Made by a program: the position numbers and the translations under genes | Assembly: GCF_025127995.1 (NCBI RefSeq) | Contig: NZ_JAHLYP010000042.1 | Coordinates: 1 to 64,000 of the forward strand | Source: Synechococcus sp. CS-1332 | GTDB lineage: Bacteria; Cyanobacteriota; Cyanobacteriia; PCC-6307; Cyanobiaceae | Length of the DNA stretch: 64,000 nt | Direction: 5' to 3' | Shown here: piece by piece, positions 28,292-39,124 of the stretch | Numbering within the stretch: the first letter of the stretch is position 1 | How the letters are laid out: each line of letters opens with the position of its first letter | The notes under the pieces: model-generated | What the model was told of the DNA's origin: nothing | The model's database searches: none | What the model saw: the letters and a program-made list of their open reading frames with translations, nothing else

Positions 28292-28828
28292 ATGGGCCTG
28301 TTCGATCGTCTGTTCGGTTCCCGTGCCGCCTCGGTGACCAAGCCTGAAGCTGCGGCCAAGGCCAAACCCAAGGCCGAGACCTTTTTCCTCGATCCCGAGG
28401 CTTCCACCAGCCTTGGCGATGTCAAGTTCATGAAGCGGTCGAACACGATCCGCCACACCTTCCCCGGCAACGCCGACAGCCCCGGCGACAAGGAGATGGT
28501 GGCCGAAGTGGCGTCGATGGAGGCCCGGGTGGAGAAGATGACCCCTGGCCTGGCGGGCATCCAGCCCACCGAAAAGGGGTCCGTCAACCTCACCGGTGGC
28601 ATCCCCAAGACCGTCAAGAAGACCTTCGCCCAGCAGATGAGCGCCGCCGAGCTGGGCCAGCGCATGAAGGGGGCCGCCGTGACCCCCACCAACATCCCCG
28701 GTGGTGCCGCAGCGGCGAAGCAACAGAAGGAGGCACAGGCCCAGAGCCAGCCGACGATCACCCAGAAGCCCGCCAAGCCTGGCAACACCGACCCCTTCCG
28801 CTCCATGGTCCGGGACCTCGACCTCTGA
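28292..28828 (+). CDS. Conserved hypothetical protein
   Basis: A hydrophilic protein of 178 residues from ATG 28292 with no signal peptide or membrane helix. It opens 'MGLFDRLFGSRAASVTKPEA', followed by Lys/Ala-rich sequence, a central conserved-looking block 'TFFLDPEASTSLGDVKFMKRSNTIRHTFPG', and a Gln/Ala/Pro-rich tail ending 'DPFRSMVRDLDL'. I do not recognise a domain. Composition suggests a partly disordered protein. It is convergent with cobN (27 nt). The coding call rests on start context, codon bias and a consistent frame. Confidence 0.65.
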   Translation: MGLFDRLFGSRAASVTKPEAAAKAKPKAETFFLDPEASTSLGDVKFMKRSNTIRHTFPGNADSPGDKEMVAEVASMEARVEKMTPGLAGIQPTEKGSVNLTGGIPKTVKKTFAQQMSAAELGQRMKGAAVTPTNIPGGAAAAKQQKEAQAQSQPTITQKPAKPGNTDPFRSMVRDLDL

Positions 28829-28855
28829 TCCTCTGCAGGCACGCGAGGGCCTGGT

Positions 28856-31800
28856 TCAGCGTTGCTCCACCAGGCCTTCGCTCTCCAGCACCAGGGCCCT
28901 CAGACTCTCCAACCGCTGCGGATCGGCCCCCTCCCAGAGGCCCCGGTTGTGGGCCTCGAGGAGTCGCTCGGCCATGTCCCGCAGGGCCCAGGGGTTGGAG
29001 CGACCCAGAAACTCGCGTACGGCCCCGTCTTCGAGCCAGGCCGCAGTGATGGCGCCGTAGCCCCAGTCGGGGACCCGCCCCGTGCTGGCGTCATAGGCGA
29101 ACAGGTAGTCGAGGCTGGCGGCCATCTCGAAGCCACCCTTGTAGCCGTGGCCTTGCATGGCTTCGATCCAACGGGGATTGAGCAGCCGGGAGCGCAGCAC
29201 CTTGTCGAACTCCCGCTCCAGGCGGTGCATCCGTGGGCGCTCGCTGCGGGAATGGTCTCCGAACCAGAGGGCGGGGGCCTGGCCCTGGAGCCGCTCGGCA
29301 GCGGCGCTGAGGCCCCCCTGGAACTGGTAGTAGTCGTCGGAATCCAGCAGGTCGTGCTCCCTGTTGTCCTGGTTGTGCAGCACCACCTGCACTTGGGCCA
29401 GACGCCGCTCGAGCCCGCTCCGGTCGGCCGTGGCGGCGATGGCCCCGCCGGTGGCCCCATCACCGGGATCACCGTCGTAGCGCCAGGCGCTCCAGTTGAG
29501 AAAGGCTTCGCCCAGGTCGCCGCGATTCTCCCAGTGGCCGCTGTCGATCAGGCCCTGCAGCCCGGCCCCGTAGGCCCCGGGCGCCGACCCGTAGATGCGA
29601 CCGCCATGGCCCTCCAGCCGGGCGGAGGCCGCCAGCGGATTGTCCTCGGGATCTTCTGGCAGGCCCGCCACCAGGCGTGTGGCACGGTTGAACCAACCCA
29701 CCAGCTGGGGGAAGGCGTCCCGGAACAGGCCGGAGATGCGCAGGGTCACGTCCACGCGGGGGCGCCCGAGCAGGCGCAGGGGAATCACTTCCACATCCAC
29801 CAGCCGTCGCGTCGGGCCATCCCAGACGGGCCGCACGCCCATCAGGGCCAGGGCCTGGCCGATATCCTCGCCGCCGTTGCGCATGGTGGCGGTGCCCCAC
29901 ACCGAGAGGGCCAGGCTGCGCAGGTCGTCGCCCTCCTCCTGCAGGTGGAGCTGCAGCAGCAACTCGGCGCTGCGCCGCCCCAGGTCCCAGGCGGCCTCCG
30001 TCGGCAGGCCGCGCAGATCGACGCTGTAGAAGTTGCGGCCGGTGGGCAGCAGATCCGGCCGCCCGCGGGTGGGGGCTCCCGAGGGCCCGGCGGCAATGCG
30101 GCCGCCGGCCAGCCCCGTGAGCAGGGCCTGGCGCTCCGCCTCCCCGCAGGCCAGCAACGGCGGCAACAGGGCCTGGCGCAGGTGCTGCAGGGCCCGTTCG
30201 GTGGCGGCCCCCAGCGGTAGCGGGTTCCCAGGAGCGCTGCCGGCCAGCTGGGCGCTGACCAGGTCCAGGGCGAGCCCCTCCAGCACGGCGACCCCGTCGC
30301 CCGCATGGCGCAGCGTGCTGCCCGGCTGGGCCAGGCCAGCCAGCCGCAAGCGGTCGTCGGAGGAGAGGGACGTCTCCTCCGGGTCGGACCAGGGGTCGAG
30401 ATCCAGCCCCAGGTCGAGGGCCAGGGCCTGGGTGAGCCCCGGCACTCCCGCCTGGGGGGCCCGGGCCAGGCAGAGCAGCAGTTCGGCCAGCTTCGCCGGC
30501 GCCGGCAGGGTGCCGAAGGTGTGCAGGCCGAGGCGGATCTGGGCCTCCTTGAGTTCACACAGGTAGCCGTCGGCCGCCTCCAGCCGCGCTTCCAGATCCT
30601 TCTGGGCCAGGGCGGGCAGCTGCAGCTGCTCCAACAGGGTGCCCAGACGCTCCCGCAGCAGGGGCGCCCGGGCGCTGCCCAGCTGCCGCGCCTCCCAGTA
30701 CTCATCGAGCAGGGCCTCCAGGCCCTGCAGGTCGCCGTGCAGACCGGCCCGGCCCAGGGGCGGGGTCAGGTGGTCGAGGATCACCGCCTGGGCCCGACGT
30801 TTGGCCTGGCTGCCCTCGCCCGGGTCGTTGACGATGAAGGGATAGAGATGCGGCAGGGGCCCCAGGGCCCATTCGGGGAAGCAGTCTTGCGACAGGCCCA
30901 GCCCCTTGCCCGGCAGCCATTCGAGGTTGCCGTGCTTGCCCACGTGCACCACCACCTGGGCGCCGAAGCTCTGGCGCAGCCAGAGGTATTGGGCCAGGTA
31001 GGCGTGGGTGGGGGGCAGATCGGGGCTGTGGTAGCTGAGGCTCGGATCCCTGTCGTAGCCGCGTTCGGGCTGGATCAGCAGCAGCACCCGGCCGAAACAC
31101 AACCCGCGCACCGGAAAGGCTGGGCCGGTTCCCCCATCCGCCAGCAGCGCCGGCTCCAGGCCCGCGTCGGTTTCGGGTGGCCCCCAGACCGCCTCCAGCC
31201 GCTGGCGTCCCTCCTCCGGAAGGGTGGCGTACCAGGCCTGGTAACAGGCCAGGGGCAGGTGGGCCAGGGGAGGGCGATGGCCGCTCTCCGGGTCATTACT
31301 GCGGCCCTGCAGGAGGCGGTGGATCAGGGCATCGCCATCGGCTGGCAGATCGCCGGCCGCCCCCAGGTGGTAGCCGGCCTCCGCCAGCCAGCCGAGCATC
31401 AGGGCAGCGCTGGCGGGGGTGTCCAGGCCCACGCCATTGGCCAGGCGACTGTTGCGGTTGGGGTAGTTGGCCAGCACCAGGGCGACGCGGCGCTCGGGAG
31501 CGGGTGTGAGCCGCAGGCTGACCCAGGCGGCGGTGAGCTGGGCGATCCAGTCGAGCCGCTCCCTGTCCGGTTCGTAGTGGTGCAGGGCCGTGGCCAGGGT
31601 GTCGCTGGTGGACGTCCGTTCCTTGAAGGCCCCAACCCGGGTGGTGAGGCGCCCATCCAGTTCCGGCAGGGCCACCTGCAGGCTGAGGTCGAGCGGGGCC
31701 AGACCGATGCTGCTCTGGTCCCAGGCCCCGCGGCTGCGGCCGCTGCACAGCACCTGCAACACCGGCACTCCCAGCCGCTCCCACAGGGGAGCTCCCAGGC

Positions 31801-32599
31801 CTGCCTCCTCAAACGACACCGAAGCGAACCCTGTTCCGCAGAGCACCGCCTGCACATGCTCCCGCCCCAGCAGATCCGCCACGCCCCGCTGCACGGCCCC
31901 GTCCCGCAGGCTGCTGACCCAGAGGGCCCTTGGTGAGAGCCCCCGCCGGCGCAGGGCTTCCAACAGCGCCTCCATCACCGCCAGATCGCCCGCTTGCCAG
32001 AGAGCCCGGTAGAGGATCACCCCCACCCGAGAGCCGGGCTCGTCGCGCCAGTCGTGGGGCAGGGGATCGGCGGCTGGCGTGGGGCGGGGTGGTTCGGGAC
32101 GTTTACCCGCCAGCAGGGCCGTCAGGGTCTCAAGCAACAGGCGCAGATTGGCCGCCCCCCCCTCCCGCAGGCAGGCGGCACAGGCCGTGGCCAGGGGGCC
32201 CTCAAGGCTGCCGAGGCAGGCCAGGGCCTGCTCCTCCTCGGCGGTGCCGGCCAGCACCAGCAGCTGGCGGGCCTCGTCGCTGCTCGCCCAGTGCCGCAAG
32301 CACTCCAGCCCGTAGCTCCAGTGGCCGCGTCCCCCCAGCAGCCGCACCACCACCAGTCGGGTGGTCGCCAGGGTGGTGGCCACGTAGTGGTCGATCACCG
32401 CCGGATGCTGCAGCGCTGCAAGGTTGAGGGCCCTCAGCTCCCCCGGCAGCAGCCCAGGCTCTGCCTCAAGCAGCTGGGACACCGCCAGTAGATCCGTGTC
32501 GGCGCTGCTGAGCAGCACCACCGGCGCCGGTGGCTGTTCCACGAAGAGGGCCCCGTCGTCCTCCGTCCTGTCCCCGGGTATGGACGCGAGTCGATGCAT
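28856..32599 (-). CDS. cobN: Cobaltochelatase subunit CobN
   Basis: CobN is the large subunit that inserts cobalt into the corrin ring with ATP. From ATG 32599 the protein has 1247 residues, close to the family norm. Recognisable blocks are 'VVLLSSADTDLLAVSQLLE' (N-terminal), 'VHVGKHGNLEWLPGKGLGLS', 'PFIVNDPGEGSQAKRRAQAV' and 'MRNGGEDIGQALALMGVRP' with 'FNRATRLVAGLPEDPEDNPL'. It resembles magnesium chelatase ChlH, but the length and motifs fit CobN. The gene is divergent from ilvE with 53 nt between starts, leaving no room for a cobalamin riboswitch. B12-dependent metH lies 1 kb away. Confidence 0.92.
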   Translation of the reverse strand: MHRLASIPGDRTEDDGALFVEQPPAPVVLLSSADTDLLAVSQLLEAEPGLLPGELRALNLAALQHPAVIDHYVATTLATTRLVVVRLLGGRGHWSYGLECLRHWASSDEARQLLVLAGTAEEEQALACLGSLEGPLATACAACLREGGAANLRLLLETLTALLAGKRPEPPRPTPAADPLPHDWRDEPGSRVGVILYRALWQAGDLAVMEALLEALRRRGLSPRALWVSSLRDGAVQRGVADLLGREHVQAVLCGTGFASVSFEEAGLGAPLWERLGVPVLQVLCSGRSRGAWDQSSIGLAPLDLSLQVALPELDGRLTTRVGAFKERTSTSDTLATALHHYEPDRERLDWIAQLTAAWVSLRLTPAPERRVALVLANYPNRNSRLANGVGLDTPASAALMLGWLAEAGYHLGAAGDLPADGDALIHRLLQGRSNDPESGHRPPLAHLPLACYQAWYATLPEEGRQRLEAVWGPPETDAGLEPALLADGGTGPAFPVRGLCFGRVLLLIQPERGYDRDPSLSYHSPDLPPTHAYLAQYLWLRQSFGAQVVVHVGKHGNLEWLPGKGLGLSQDCFPEWALGPLPHLYPFIVNDPGEGSQAKRRAQAVILDHLTPPLGRAGLHGDLQGLEALLDEYWEARQLGSARAPLLRERLGTLLEQLQLPALAQKDLEARLEAADGYLCELKEAQIRLGLHTFGTLPAPAKLAELLLCLARAPQAGVPGLTQALALDLGLDLDPWSDPEETSLSSDDRLRLAGLAQPGSTLRHAGDGVAVLEGLALDLVSAQLAGSAPGNPLPLGAATERALQHLRQALLPPLLACGEAERQALLTGLAGGRIAAGPSGAPTRGRPDLLPTGRNFYSVDLRGLPTEAAWDLGRRSAELLLQLHLQEEGDDLRSLALSVWGTATMRNGGEDIGQALALMGVRPVWDGPTRRLVDVEVIPLRLLGRPRVDVTLRISGLFRDAFPQLVGWFNRATRLVAGLPEDPEDNPLAASARLEGHGGRIYGSAPGAYGAGLQGLIDSGHWENRGDLGEAFLNWSAWRYDGDPGDGATGGAIAATADRSGLERRLAQVQVVLHNQDNREHDLLDSDDYYQFQGGLSAAAERLQGQAPALWFGDHSRSERPRMHRLEREFDKVLRSRLLNPRWIEAMQGHGYKGGFEMAASLDYLFAYDASTGRVPDWGYGAITAAWLEDGAVREFLGRSNPWALRDMAERLLEAHNRGLWEGADPQRLESLRALVLESEGLVEQR

Positions 32600-32652
32600 C
32601 ACCCCATCCTGCCGAACGCGATGAGAAGATCGCATCGTCGCCACCGCCTTCC

Positions 32653-33570
32653 ATGCACCAGTTCCTGCCCTATGCCTGGTTCGGCGGACAATGCGTCCCC
32701 TTCGCTGAGGCCACCCTCTCAGTGGCCACCCATGCGCTGCATTACGGCACGGGCGCCTTCGGCGGCATGCGGGCCCTGCCCAATCCCGCCGACAACAACG
32801 AGATCCTGCTGTTCCGCGCCGATCGCCATGCCCGCCGCCTCAGCCAGAGCGCCCGGCTGTTGCTGACCGAGCTGGCGGAGGAGACGATCCACAGCGCCAT
32901 CCAGGCGTTTCTGCAGGCCAACCGACCCACCTGTCCGATCTACCTGCGGCCGTTCGTGTACACGAGCGACCTCGGCATCGCTCCGCGGCTCCACAACATC
33001 CAGACCGACTTCCTCATCTACGGCATCGAGATGGGGGACTATCTCTCCCCTGAGGGGGTCAGCTGCCGGATCAGCAGCTGGTGCCGCCAGGAGGACCGCT
33101 CCCTGCCCCTGAGGGGCAAGATCAGCGGGGCCTACATCACCAGTTCGCTGGCCAAGACCGAAGCGGTCAAAAGTGGCTTCGATGAGGCCCTGCTGCTCAA
33201 CAGCCGCGGCAAGGTGAGCGAGGCCAGTGGCATGAATCTGTTCATCGTCCGGGACGGCGTTCTGATCACCCCCGGCGTCGATCAGGACATCCTCGAGGGC
33301 ATCACGCGCGCCAGCATCATGGAGCTGGCCCGAGCCATGGACATCCCCGTCCTGGAGCGGGCCGTCGACAAGACCGAACTGATGATCGCCGATGAGGTGT
33401 TCCTCAGCGGCACCGCTGCCAGGGTCACTCCGGTGCGTCGGATCGAATCCACCGACCTCTCCAGCCATCGGCCCGTGATGGAGCGTCTTCGCGACCGCCT
33501 CACGGCGATCACGGAGGGCCGCGATTCTTCCTATGACCACTGGGTCACCCGCATCCGCCTCGACGCCTGA
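32653..33570 (+). CDS. ilvE: Branched-chain amino acid aminotransferase
   Basis: A class IV PLP aminotransferase of 305 residues from ATG 32653. '[21 protein letters not shown]' is the entry motif. The PLP lysine lies in '[27 protein letters not shown]', and '[22 protein letters not shown]' and '[19 protein letters not shown]' bind cofactor phosphate and substrate. It catalyses the last step of valine, leucine and isoleucine synthesis. The stop overlaps the ATG of metH by one base (TGATG), so the two are likely co-translated. Confidence 0.95.
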   Translation: MHQFLPYAWFGGQCVPFAEATLSVATHALHYGTGAFGGMRALPNPADNNEILLFRADRHARRLSQSARLLLTELAEETIHSAIQAFLQANRPTCPIYLRPFVYTSDLGIAPRLHNIQTDFLIYGIEMGDYLSPEGVSCRISSWCRQEDRSLPLRGKISGAYITSSLAKTEAVKSGFDEALLLNSRGKVSEASGMNLFIVRDGVLITPGVDQDILEGITRASIMELARAMDIPVLERAVDKTELMIADEVFLSGTAARVTPVRRIESTDLSSHRPVMERLRDRLTAITEGRDSSYDHWVTRIRLDA

Positions 33571-36500
33571 TGGTCGTTTCCGCCGCCATCCATTGCCCCA
33601 CCGATCGCATCAGCTTCCTCGACTGGCTGCATGGTCCCAGCCGTCCCGTGCTTGTCTTCGACGGCGCCACAGGCACCTCCCTGCAGGAGATGGACCTGTC
33701 AGCGGAGGATTTCGGTGGCGCGGCCCTCGAAGGCTGCAACGAGAACCTCGTCTTCACGAGGCCTGATGCGGTCCAGGCGGTCCATCGCCTGTTCCTGGAG
33801 GCGGGTTGCGATGTGATCGAAACGGACACCTTCGGAGCCGCTTCGATCGTCCTGGCCGAGTACGGACTGGAGGAGCAGGCCTTCGCCATCAACCGCCGGG
33901 CGGCCGAACTGGCCCGCGAGATGGCCGCCGCCTTCAGCACCCCGGCCAAGCCCCGTTTCGTGGCGGGATCGATGGGCCCCACCACCAAGTTGCCCACCCT
34001 GGGCCACATCGACTTCGACACGATGAAGGCTTCGTTCCGGGAGCAGGCCGAGGGCCTGATCGCCGGCGACGTTGATCTGTTCATCGTCGAGACCTGCCAG
34101 GACGTGCTGCAGATCAAGGCCGCGCTGCAGGGGATTGAGGAGGCCTTCTGTGCCGCCGGCGAACGCCGGCCCCTGATGGTCTCCGTCACCATGGAGACCA
34201 CCGGCACCATGCTGGTCGGCTCAGACATCGCCGCCGTGGTCGCGATCCTTGAGCCCTTCCCGATCGACGTGCTCGGCCTCAACTGCGCCACGGGACCCGA
34301 GCAGATGAAGGAGCACATCCGCTACCTGAGCCAGCACAGTCCCTTTGTGGTGAGCTGTATCCCCAATGCCGGGCTGCCGGAGAATATCGGCGGGGTGGCC
34401 CACTACCGCCTCACCCCCACCGAGATGAGGATGCAGATGATGCACTTCGTGGAGGATCTCGGCGTCCAGGTGATCGGTGGCTGCTGCGGCACCACCCCGG
34501 CCCACATCGGTGCGCTGGCGGAGCTCGCGGCCGGTCTGCAACCCGCCCAGCGGCAGGTGCGGCTACCCCAGCAACGCCTGGAGAGGCCTCCGCTGCACTA
34601 CGAGCCGGCGGTGGCCTCGATCTATGGCGTCACCCCCTATTTCCAGGACAATTCCTTCCTGATCATCGGCGAGCGGCTCAATGCCAGCGGCTCAAAGAAG
34701 GTGCGGGAACTGCTCAATGCCGAGGACTGGGATGGCCTGGTGGCCGTGGCCCGGGGCCAGGTGAAGGAGAACGCCCATGTGCTCGACGTCAACGTCGATT
34801 ACGTGGGCCGGGATGGGGTCAAGGACATGCACGACCTGGTTAGCCGACTGGTCACCAATGTCAACCTGCCGCTGATGCTCGATTCCACCGAGTGGCAGAA
34901 GATGGAGGCCGGCCTCAAGGTGGCCGGTGGCAAGTGCATTCTCAACTCCACCAACTACGAAGACGGTGATGAGCGCTTCTTCAAGGTGCTCGAGCTGGCC
35001 CGTGACTATGGCGCCGGGGTGGTGGTCGGCACGATCGACGAGGAGGGCATGGCCCGCAGCGCCGAGCGCAAGTTCGCCATCGCCCAGAGGGCCTACCGGG
35101 ATGCGCTCGAATTCGGCCTTCCGGCCCATGAGATTTTTTATGACCCCCTCGCCCTGCCCATCTCCACGGGCATCGAAGAGGACCGGGCCAATGCGGCCGC
35201 CACGATTGAGGCGATTCGCCGGATCCGCAGCGAACTTCCCGGGGTGCACGTGGTGCTGGGGGTCAGCAACGTCAGCTTCGGGCTGTCTCCGGCCGCCCGC
35301 ATCGTGCTCAATTCGGTGTTCCTGCACGACTGCTGCGAGGCAGGGATGGATGCCGCGATCGTCAGCCCGGCGAAGATCCTACCGCTGGCAAAAATCAGCG
35401 AGGAACACCAACAGATCTGCCGTGATCTGATCCACGATCGGCGCCGTTTCGAGGACGGGATCTGTGTCCACGATCCCCTCACCCTGCTGACCACCGAGTT
35501 CGAGGGAGTCAGCGCCAAAGAGGCCCGGGCCTCTGGACCTTCGCTGGCAGATCTGCCGCTTGAAGAGCGGCTCAAGCAGCACATCATCGATGGCGAACGC
35601 ATTGGCCTGGATGCCGCCCTCCAGTCGGCCCTGGAGCTGCATCCCCCCCTGAAGATCATCAACACCTACCTGCTGGATGGCATGAAGGTGGTGGGAGAGC
35701 TGTTCGGCTCCGGGCAGATGCAGTTGCCCTTCGTGCTGCAGAGCGCCGAAACCATGAAGTCGGCCGTCGCCTTTCTCGAACCGCACATGGAGCGCAAGGA
35801 GGGCGAATCCAGCAGCAAAGGCAAGTTTCTGATCGCCACCGTCAAGGGCGACGTCCATGACATCGGCAAGAACCTGGTGGACATCATTCTCACCAATAAT
35901 GGCTATGAGGTGATCAATCTGGGCATCAAGCAGAGCGTCGATGCCATCGTCGAGGCCCAGCGGCAGCACGGGGCCGACTGCATCGCCATGAGCGGTCTGC
36001 TGGTGAAATCCACGGCCTTCATGAAGGACAACCTGGAAGCCTTCAATGAGGTCGGAATTTCTGTTCCCGTGATCCTTGGGGGTGCGGCCCTGACGCCCCG
36101 GTTCGTCAATGGCGACTGCCGCCAGGCCTACCGGGGCCAGGTGATCTATGGCCGTGACGCCTTCGCCGACCTGCGCTTCATGGACGCCCTGATGGAGGCC
36201 AAGACGGGCGGCCGCTGGGACGATCGATCGGGCTTCCTCGACGGAGCCCCTGAAGGCCTGGGTCTGAACGAACCCGCCGCCCCAACCACCGCCCCAGAGG
36301 AGGCCCCGCAGGAGGCCGCAACGGCGCCAGCGGATCCCGTGACGGCCGAACCCCAGACGTCCGGCAGTGAAGAGCGCTCCGCGGCGGTTCCGGCCGAAGC
36401 GGCGATCGCCCCCCCCTTCTGGGGCACCCACGTGCTCACCGAGGCGGCCATCGACCTCGATGACGTCTTCGCCTACCTCGATCGCAACGCCCTGTTCGCC

Positions 36501-37250
36501 GGCCAGTGGCAATTGCGCAAGACCCAGCAGCAGAGCCGGCAGGAGTACGAGGCGATGCTGGCTGAGAAGGCGGAGCCGGTGCTGCAGGAGTGGCTCGGCC
36601 GCTGCCGCAGCGAAGGCCTGCTCACCCCACGGGTGGCCTACGGCTACTTCCCCTGCGGCCGCGACGGCAACGCGTTGGTGGTGTTCGATCCCGAGGGCAT
36701 GGCTGCAGGGGCGTCGTCAGCGGGCGCTGGCCCGGAGCTGGGTCGGTTTGCCCTGCCGCGCCAGCGGGGCGGCAACCGCTACTGCATTGCCGATTTCTAC
36801 CGCGACGGCGTCACGGCTGCTGACGGCTCCTTGCGGCCCTCGGATGTGCTGCCGATGCAGGCCGTCACCATGGGGGAAGGCGCCACCAGCTTCGCCCAGC
36901 AGCTGTTCCAGGCCGATCGCTACACCGATTACCTCTACTTCCACGGGCTGGCGGTTCAGATGGCCGAAGCGCTGGCGGAGTGGACCCACGTCCGCATCCG
37001 GAGGGAGACGGGATTTGCCGCAGCTGAGCCCACGGCCCTGCGGGACGTGCTGGCCCAGCGCTATCGGGGCAGTCGCTACTCCTTCGGTTACCCCGCCTGC
37101 CCGAACGTGGCCGACTCCCGCCAGCAGCTCGCCTGGCTGGGCACTGACCGCATCGGCCTGACCATGGACGTCAGCGACCAGCTGGAGCCGGAGCAGAGCA
37201 CCACGGCCCTGGTGGCCCTGCACAGCCAGGCTCGCTACTTCAGCGCCTGA
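33570..37250 (+). CDS. metH: Cobalamin-dependent methionine synthase
   Basis: MetH transfers a methyl group from methyl-THF to homocysteine through B12. All four modules are present in 1226 residues: the homocysteine domain ('[20 protein letters not shown]'; zinc cysteines in 'GLNCATGP' and '[11 protein letters not shown]'); the folate domain ('[18 protein letters not shown]'); the B12 cap and Rossmann domain with '[17 protein letters not shown]', His763 being the cobalt ligand; and the AdoMet reactivation domain ('[19 protein letters not shown]'). A 60-residue Ala/Pro/Glu linker (about 890-950) separates the last two. Its closeness to cobN ties cofactor synthesis to a B12 enzyme. Confidence 0.97.
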   Translation: MVVSAAIHCPTDRISFLDWLHGPSRPVLVFDGATGTSLQEMDLSAEDFGGAALEGCNENLVFTRPDAVQAVHRLFLEAGCDVIETDTFGAASIVLAEYGLEEQAFAINRRAAELAREMAAAFSTPAKPRFVAGSMGPTTKLPTLGHIDFDTMKASFREQAEGLIAGDVDLFIVETCQDVLQIKAALQGIEEAFCAAGERRPLMVSVTMETTGTMLVGSDIAAVVAILEPFPIDVLGLNCATGPEQMKEHIRYLSQHSPFVVSCIPNAGLPENIGGVAHYRLTPTEMRMQMMHFVEDLGVQVIGGCCGTTPAHIGALAELAAGLQPAQRQVRLPQQRLERPPLHYEPAVASIYGVTPYFQDNSFLIIGERLNASGSKKVRELLNAEDWDGLVAVARGQVKENAHVLDVNVDYVGRDGVKDMHDLVSRLVTNVNLPLMLDSTEWQKMEAGLKVAGGKCILNSTNYEDGDERFFKVLELARDYGAGVVVGTIDEEGMARSAERKFAIAQRAYRDALEFGLPAHEIFYDPLALPISTGIEEDRANAAATIEAIRRIRSELPGVHVVLGVSNVSFGLSPAARIVLNSVFLHDCCEAGMDAAIVSPAKILPLAKISEEHQQICRDLIHDRRRFEDGICVHDPLTLLTTEFEGVSAKEARASGPSLADLPLEERLKQHIIDGERIGLDAALQSALELHPPLKIINTYLLDGMKVVGELFGSGQMQLPFVLQSAETMKSAVAFLEPHMERKEGESSSKGKFLIATVKGDVHDIGKNLVDIILTNNGYEVINLGIKQSVDAIVEAQRQHGADCIAMSGLLVKSTAFMKDNLEAFNEVGISVPVILGGAALTPRFVNGDCRQAYRGQVIYGRDAFADLRFMDALMEAKTGGRWDDRSGFLDGAPEGLGLNEPAAPTTAPEEAPQEAATAPADPVTAEPQTSGSEERSAAVPAEAAIAPPFWGTHVLTEAAIDLDDVFAYLDRNALFAGQWQLRKTQQQSRQEYEAMLAEKAEPVLQEWLGRCRSEGLLTPRVAYGYFPCGRDGNALVVFDPEGMAAGASSAGAGPELGRFALPRQRGGNRYCIADFYRDGVTAADGSLRPSDVLPMQAVTMGEGATSFAQQLFQADRYTDYLYFHGLAVQMAEALAEWTHVRIRRETGFAAAEPTALRDVLAQRYRGSRYSFGYPACPNVADSRQQLAWLGTDRIGLTMDVSDQLEPEQSTTALVALHSQARYFSA

Positions 37251-37298
37251 GGCCCCCCGGGCCATGGCAGGCTTTGCCCACCCTTTGCCTCCCTTGCC

Positions 37299-37571
37299 AT
37301 GGCCATCGCAGGACCCGGCGGTGTCGATGACGCCATTGCGGCCGGAGTGGACCTTGACGGCACACCGATTCCGGCCGCCATGCTCGCCCTCTACGGCGAA
37401 GTGATGGAACTGGAGGGCCGCCGGGCCCGCAGTGGCGTCAAAAAGTCGATGCGTAACCGCATCGTGCGCACCGGTGCCAAACATCTCGACCGTCTCACCC
37501 TCGACCAACGCCTGCGGGAGGCCGGTTGGGAGGGGCTCAAGGACAAGGAAATCGCCTTCTTCTACGGCTGA
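37299..37571 (+). CDS. DUF4090 small protein
   Basis: A protein of 90 residues. 'GVDLDGTPIPAAMLALYGEVMELEGRRARSGVKKSMRNRIV' and the tail 'AGWEGLKDKEIAFFYG' match DUF4090, a cyanobacteria-specific family of unknown function. It is soluble, basic in the middle and probably helical. It follows metH by 48 nt on the same strand; the gap has a GGCCCCCCGGGCC palindrome that could end metH transcription, though no T run follows. Confidence 0.75.
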   Translation: MAIAGPGGVDDAIAAGVDLDGTPIPAAMLALYGEVMELEGRRARSGVKKSMRNRIVRTGAKHLDRLTLDQRLREAGWEGLKDKEIAFFYG

Positions 37572-37595
37572 GGCCTCCGGGCGCCTCGGCCGCCA

Positions 37596-37823
37596 TCAGC
37601 TGCATAGCTCTTCGAGACTGTCGATCACCTCCTGCTGGAAGGTGTCGAGGGCATCGGAATCGCTCAGATCGATGCCCTCACCGGCCGCGTTCTGGGTGAG
37701 TTCCTGGAAGTGGAAGGCACCTTCGCCATGGGCCAGAAACTCCATAGCGGAGGGCTCACCGCTTTCCTTGTAGGCGTCGCAGAGGGCCAGGAAGGCCGCA
37801 TCCTCGGTGAAATCCCAGCTCAT
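37596..37823 (-). CDS. Small acidic conserved hypothetical protein
   Basis: A protein of 75 residues with ATG at 37823, very acidic ('MSWDFTEDAAFLALCDAYKE', 'GEGIDLSDSDALDTFQQEV'). It has no signal or membrane segment. The family is not recognised. Codon usage and the good start support a real gene, and it lies neatly between DUF4090 (convergent) and DUF2237 (divergent, 17 nt). Function unknown. Confidence 0.6.
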   Translation of the reverse strand: MSWDFTEDAAFLALCDAYKESGEPSAMEFLAHGEGAFHFQELTQNAAGEGIDLSDSDALDTFQQEVIDSLEELCS

Positions 37824-37840
37824 GAAGGGGGTCGTGCTGA

Positions 37841-38326
37841 ATGACCTTTAACGCCTCCCCCCCGGAATTCGTCAACCTCCTGGCCGCTTTTTGTGCCAGT
37901 CCTCCGGCAGACTCAGCCCGTTCCACGACCTCCCGGGCCTTGGCCGCTTCCTCCCTGCAGCCCCCAGACGACCAGCGCAATGTGCTGGGTGAACCGTTGC
38001 AGGAGTGTGGATGTGCCCCCCTCACCGGATGGTTCCGGGATGGCTACTGCCAGGACGATCCCGCCGATTTTGGCCGCCACACGGTCTGCTGCGTGGTGAA
38101 TGACGCTTTCCTGAATTACAGCCGAGCCCAGGGCAACGACCTCTCCACGCCGGTGCCGGCCCATTCCTTTCCGGGCCTCCAGGCCGGAGATCACTGGTGT
38201 GTGTGTGCCGCTCGCTGGCTCGAGGCCTACGAGGACGGCATGGCCCCGCCGGTGCGTCTGGAGAGCTCCGCCATGGCCACCCTGCAGGTGATCCCGCTGG
38301 AGGTACTGCGTAGCCACGCCACCTAG
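37841..38326 (+). CDS. DUF2237 family protein
   Basis: 161 residues from ATG 37841. From about residue 45 it fits DUF2237 closely: 'RNVLGEPLQECGCAPLTGWFRDGYC', 'FGRHTVCCVVNDAFLNYSRAQGNDLSTPVP', 'FPGLQAGDHWCVCAARWLEAYEDGMAPPV'. The conserved Cys and His residues suggest a metal or redox site, but no function is proven for the family. The first 40 residues are not conserved, so the true start may be a later codon such as TTG near residue 33. Confidence 0.75.
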   Translation: MTFNASPPEFVNLLAAFCASPPADSARSTTSRALAASSLQPPDDQRNVLGEPLQECGCAPLTGWFRDGYCQDDPADFGRHTVCCVVNDAFLNYSRAQGNDLSTPVPAHSFPGLQAGDHWCVCAARWLEAYEDGMAPPVRLESSAMATLQVIPLEVLRSHAT

Positions 38327-38332
38327 CCAGCT

Positions 38333-39061
38333 TCACCAGGGCACGGGCTGACCATCCCAGGCCAGGAACGCGCCACTGCTGGCGGCCGACTGCCGCTCCA
38401 GCACATCAAGCAGGTGGGCGGCCGATTGTTCCGGCGTGAACAGGGCCGAGGGGGCCTGGAAGCCACTGAAGGGGGCCGAGAGCGGGGTGGCGGCGGTGCC
38501 GGGGTGCAGCAGGGTCACACAGGCCTGGGGAAGGCGGCGCTGCCACTCGATCGCCAGGGTGCGCAACAGCTGGTTCTGGGCCGCCTTGGCGGCCCGGTAG
38601 CTGTACCAGCCCCCGAGTCGGTTGTCGCCGATGCTTCCTACCCGGGCCGAGAGGCTGGCGAAGTGCACGGGGCCATCCTTCGCCAAGGCCGGCTCGATCG
38701 CCTGGGCCAGCAGCAGGGGCCCGAAGGCGTTGACGGCGAAGCTGCGCTCCAGGGCCTGGCGACGCACCTGGGAAAGGCGCTTCTCCGGCTGCAGCGCGCC
38801 GTCGTGCAACAGGCCGGCCGTGTTGATCACAACCCGCAGGGGAGCCAGGTCGCGAGTGGCCATGGCCGAAAGCCTCTCCAGGCTGCTGTCATCGGTCAGG
38901 TCGAGGGGGAGATCCGCGCCTCGGCGCCCGGCGGTGCGGACCCGCAGCGATGGCGCCCGCCGGGCCAGTTCCGCCGCCAGGGCCAGGCCCAGGCCTCCGG
39001 GACCCACGACCAGGGCCTGCCCCTGCCAGGCCTGCCAGTAGGTGTTGGGGGCGGTCGCCAT
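38333..39061 (-). CDS. Short-chain dehydrogenase/reductase (SDR)
   Basis: About 243 residues from ATG 39061 (ATG 39097 is also in frame). The NAD(P)-binding loop is 'ALVVGPGGLGLALAAELAR'. 'VVINTAGLLHDG' replaces the usual NNAG. The catalytic Ser is in 'HFASLSARVGSI' and Tyr/Lys in 'GGWYSYRAAKAAQNQLLRTL'. It resembles C-factor-like SDRs. The substrate cannot be inferred. It is divergent from gpsA (63 nt) and its 3' end lies 6 nt from the DUF2237 stop. Confidence 0.85.
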   Translation of the reverse strand: MATAPNTYWQAWQGQALVVGPGGLGLALAAELARRAPSLRVRTAGRRGADLPLDLTDDSSLERLSAMATRDLAPLRVVINTAGLLHDGALQPEKRLSQVRRQALERSFAVNAFGPLLLAQAIEPALAKDGPVHFASLSARVGSIGDNRLGGWYSYRAAKAAQNQLLRTLAIEWQRRLPQACVTLLHPGTAATPLSAPFSGFQAPSALFTPEQSAAHLLDVLERQSAASSGAFLAWDGQPVPW

Positions 39062-39124
39062 GGCGGGAAAGGGGATGTCGCATGATGGCAAGGCCATCAA
39101 CGGAAGCGACCCTCGCGTCGGTCC

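Noticed and set aside
32600-32652. Cobalamin riboswitch between cobN and ilvE
   Set aside because: The 53-nt gap is far too small and has no B12-box sequence.
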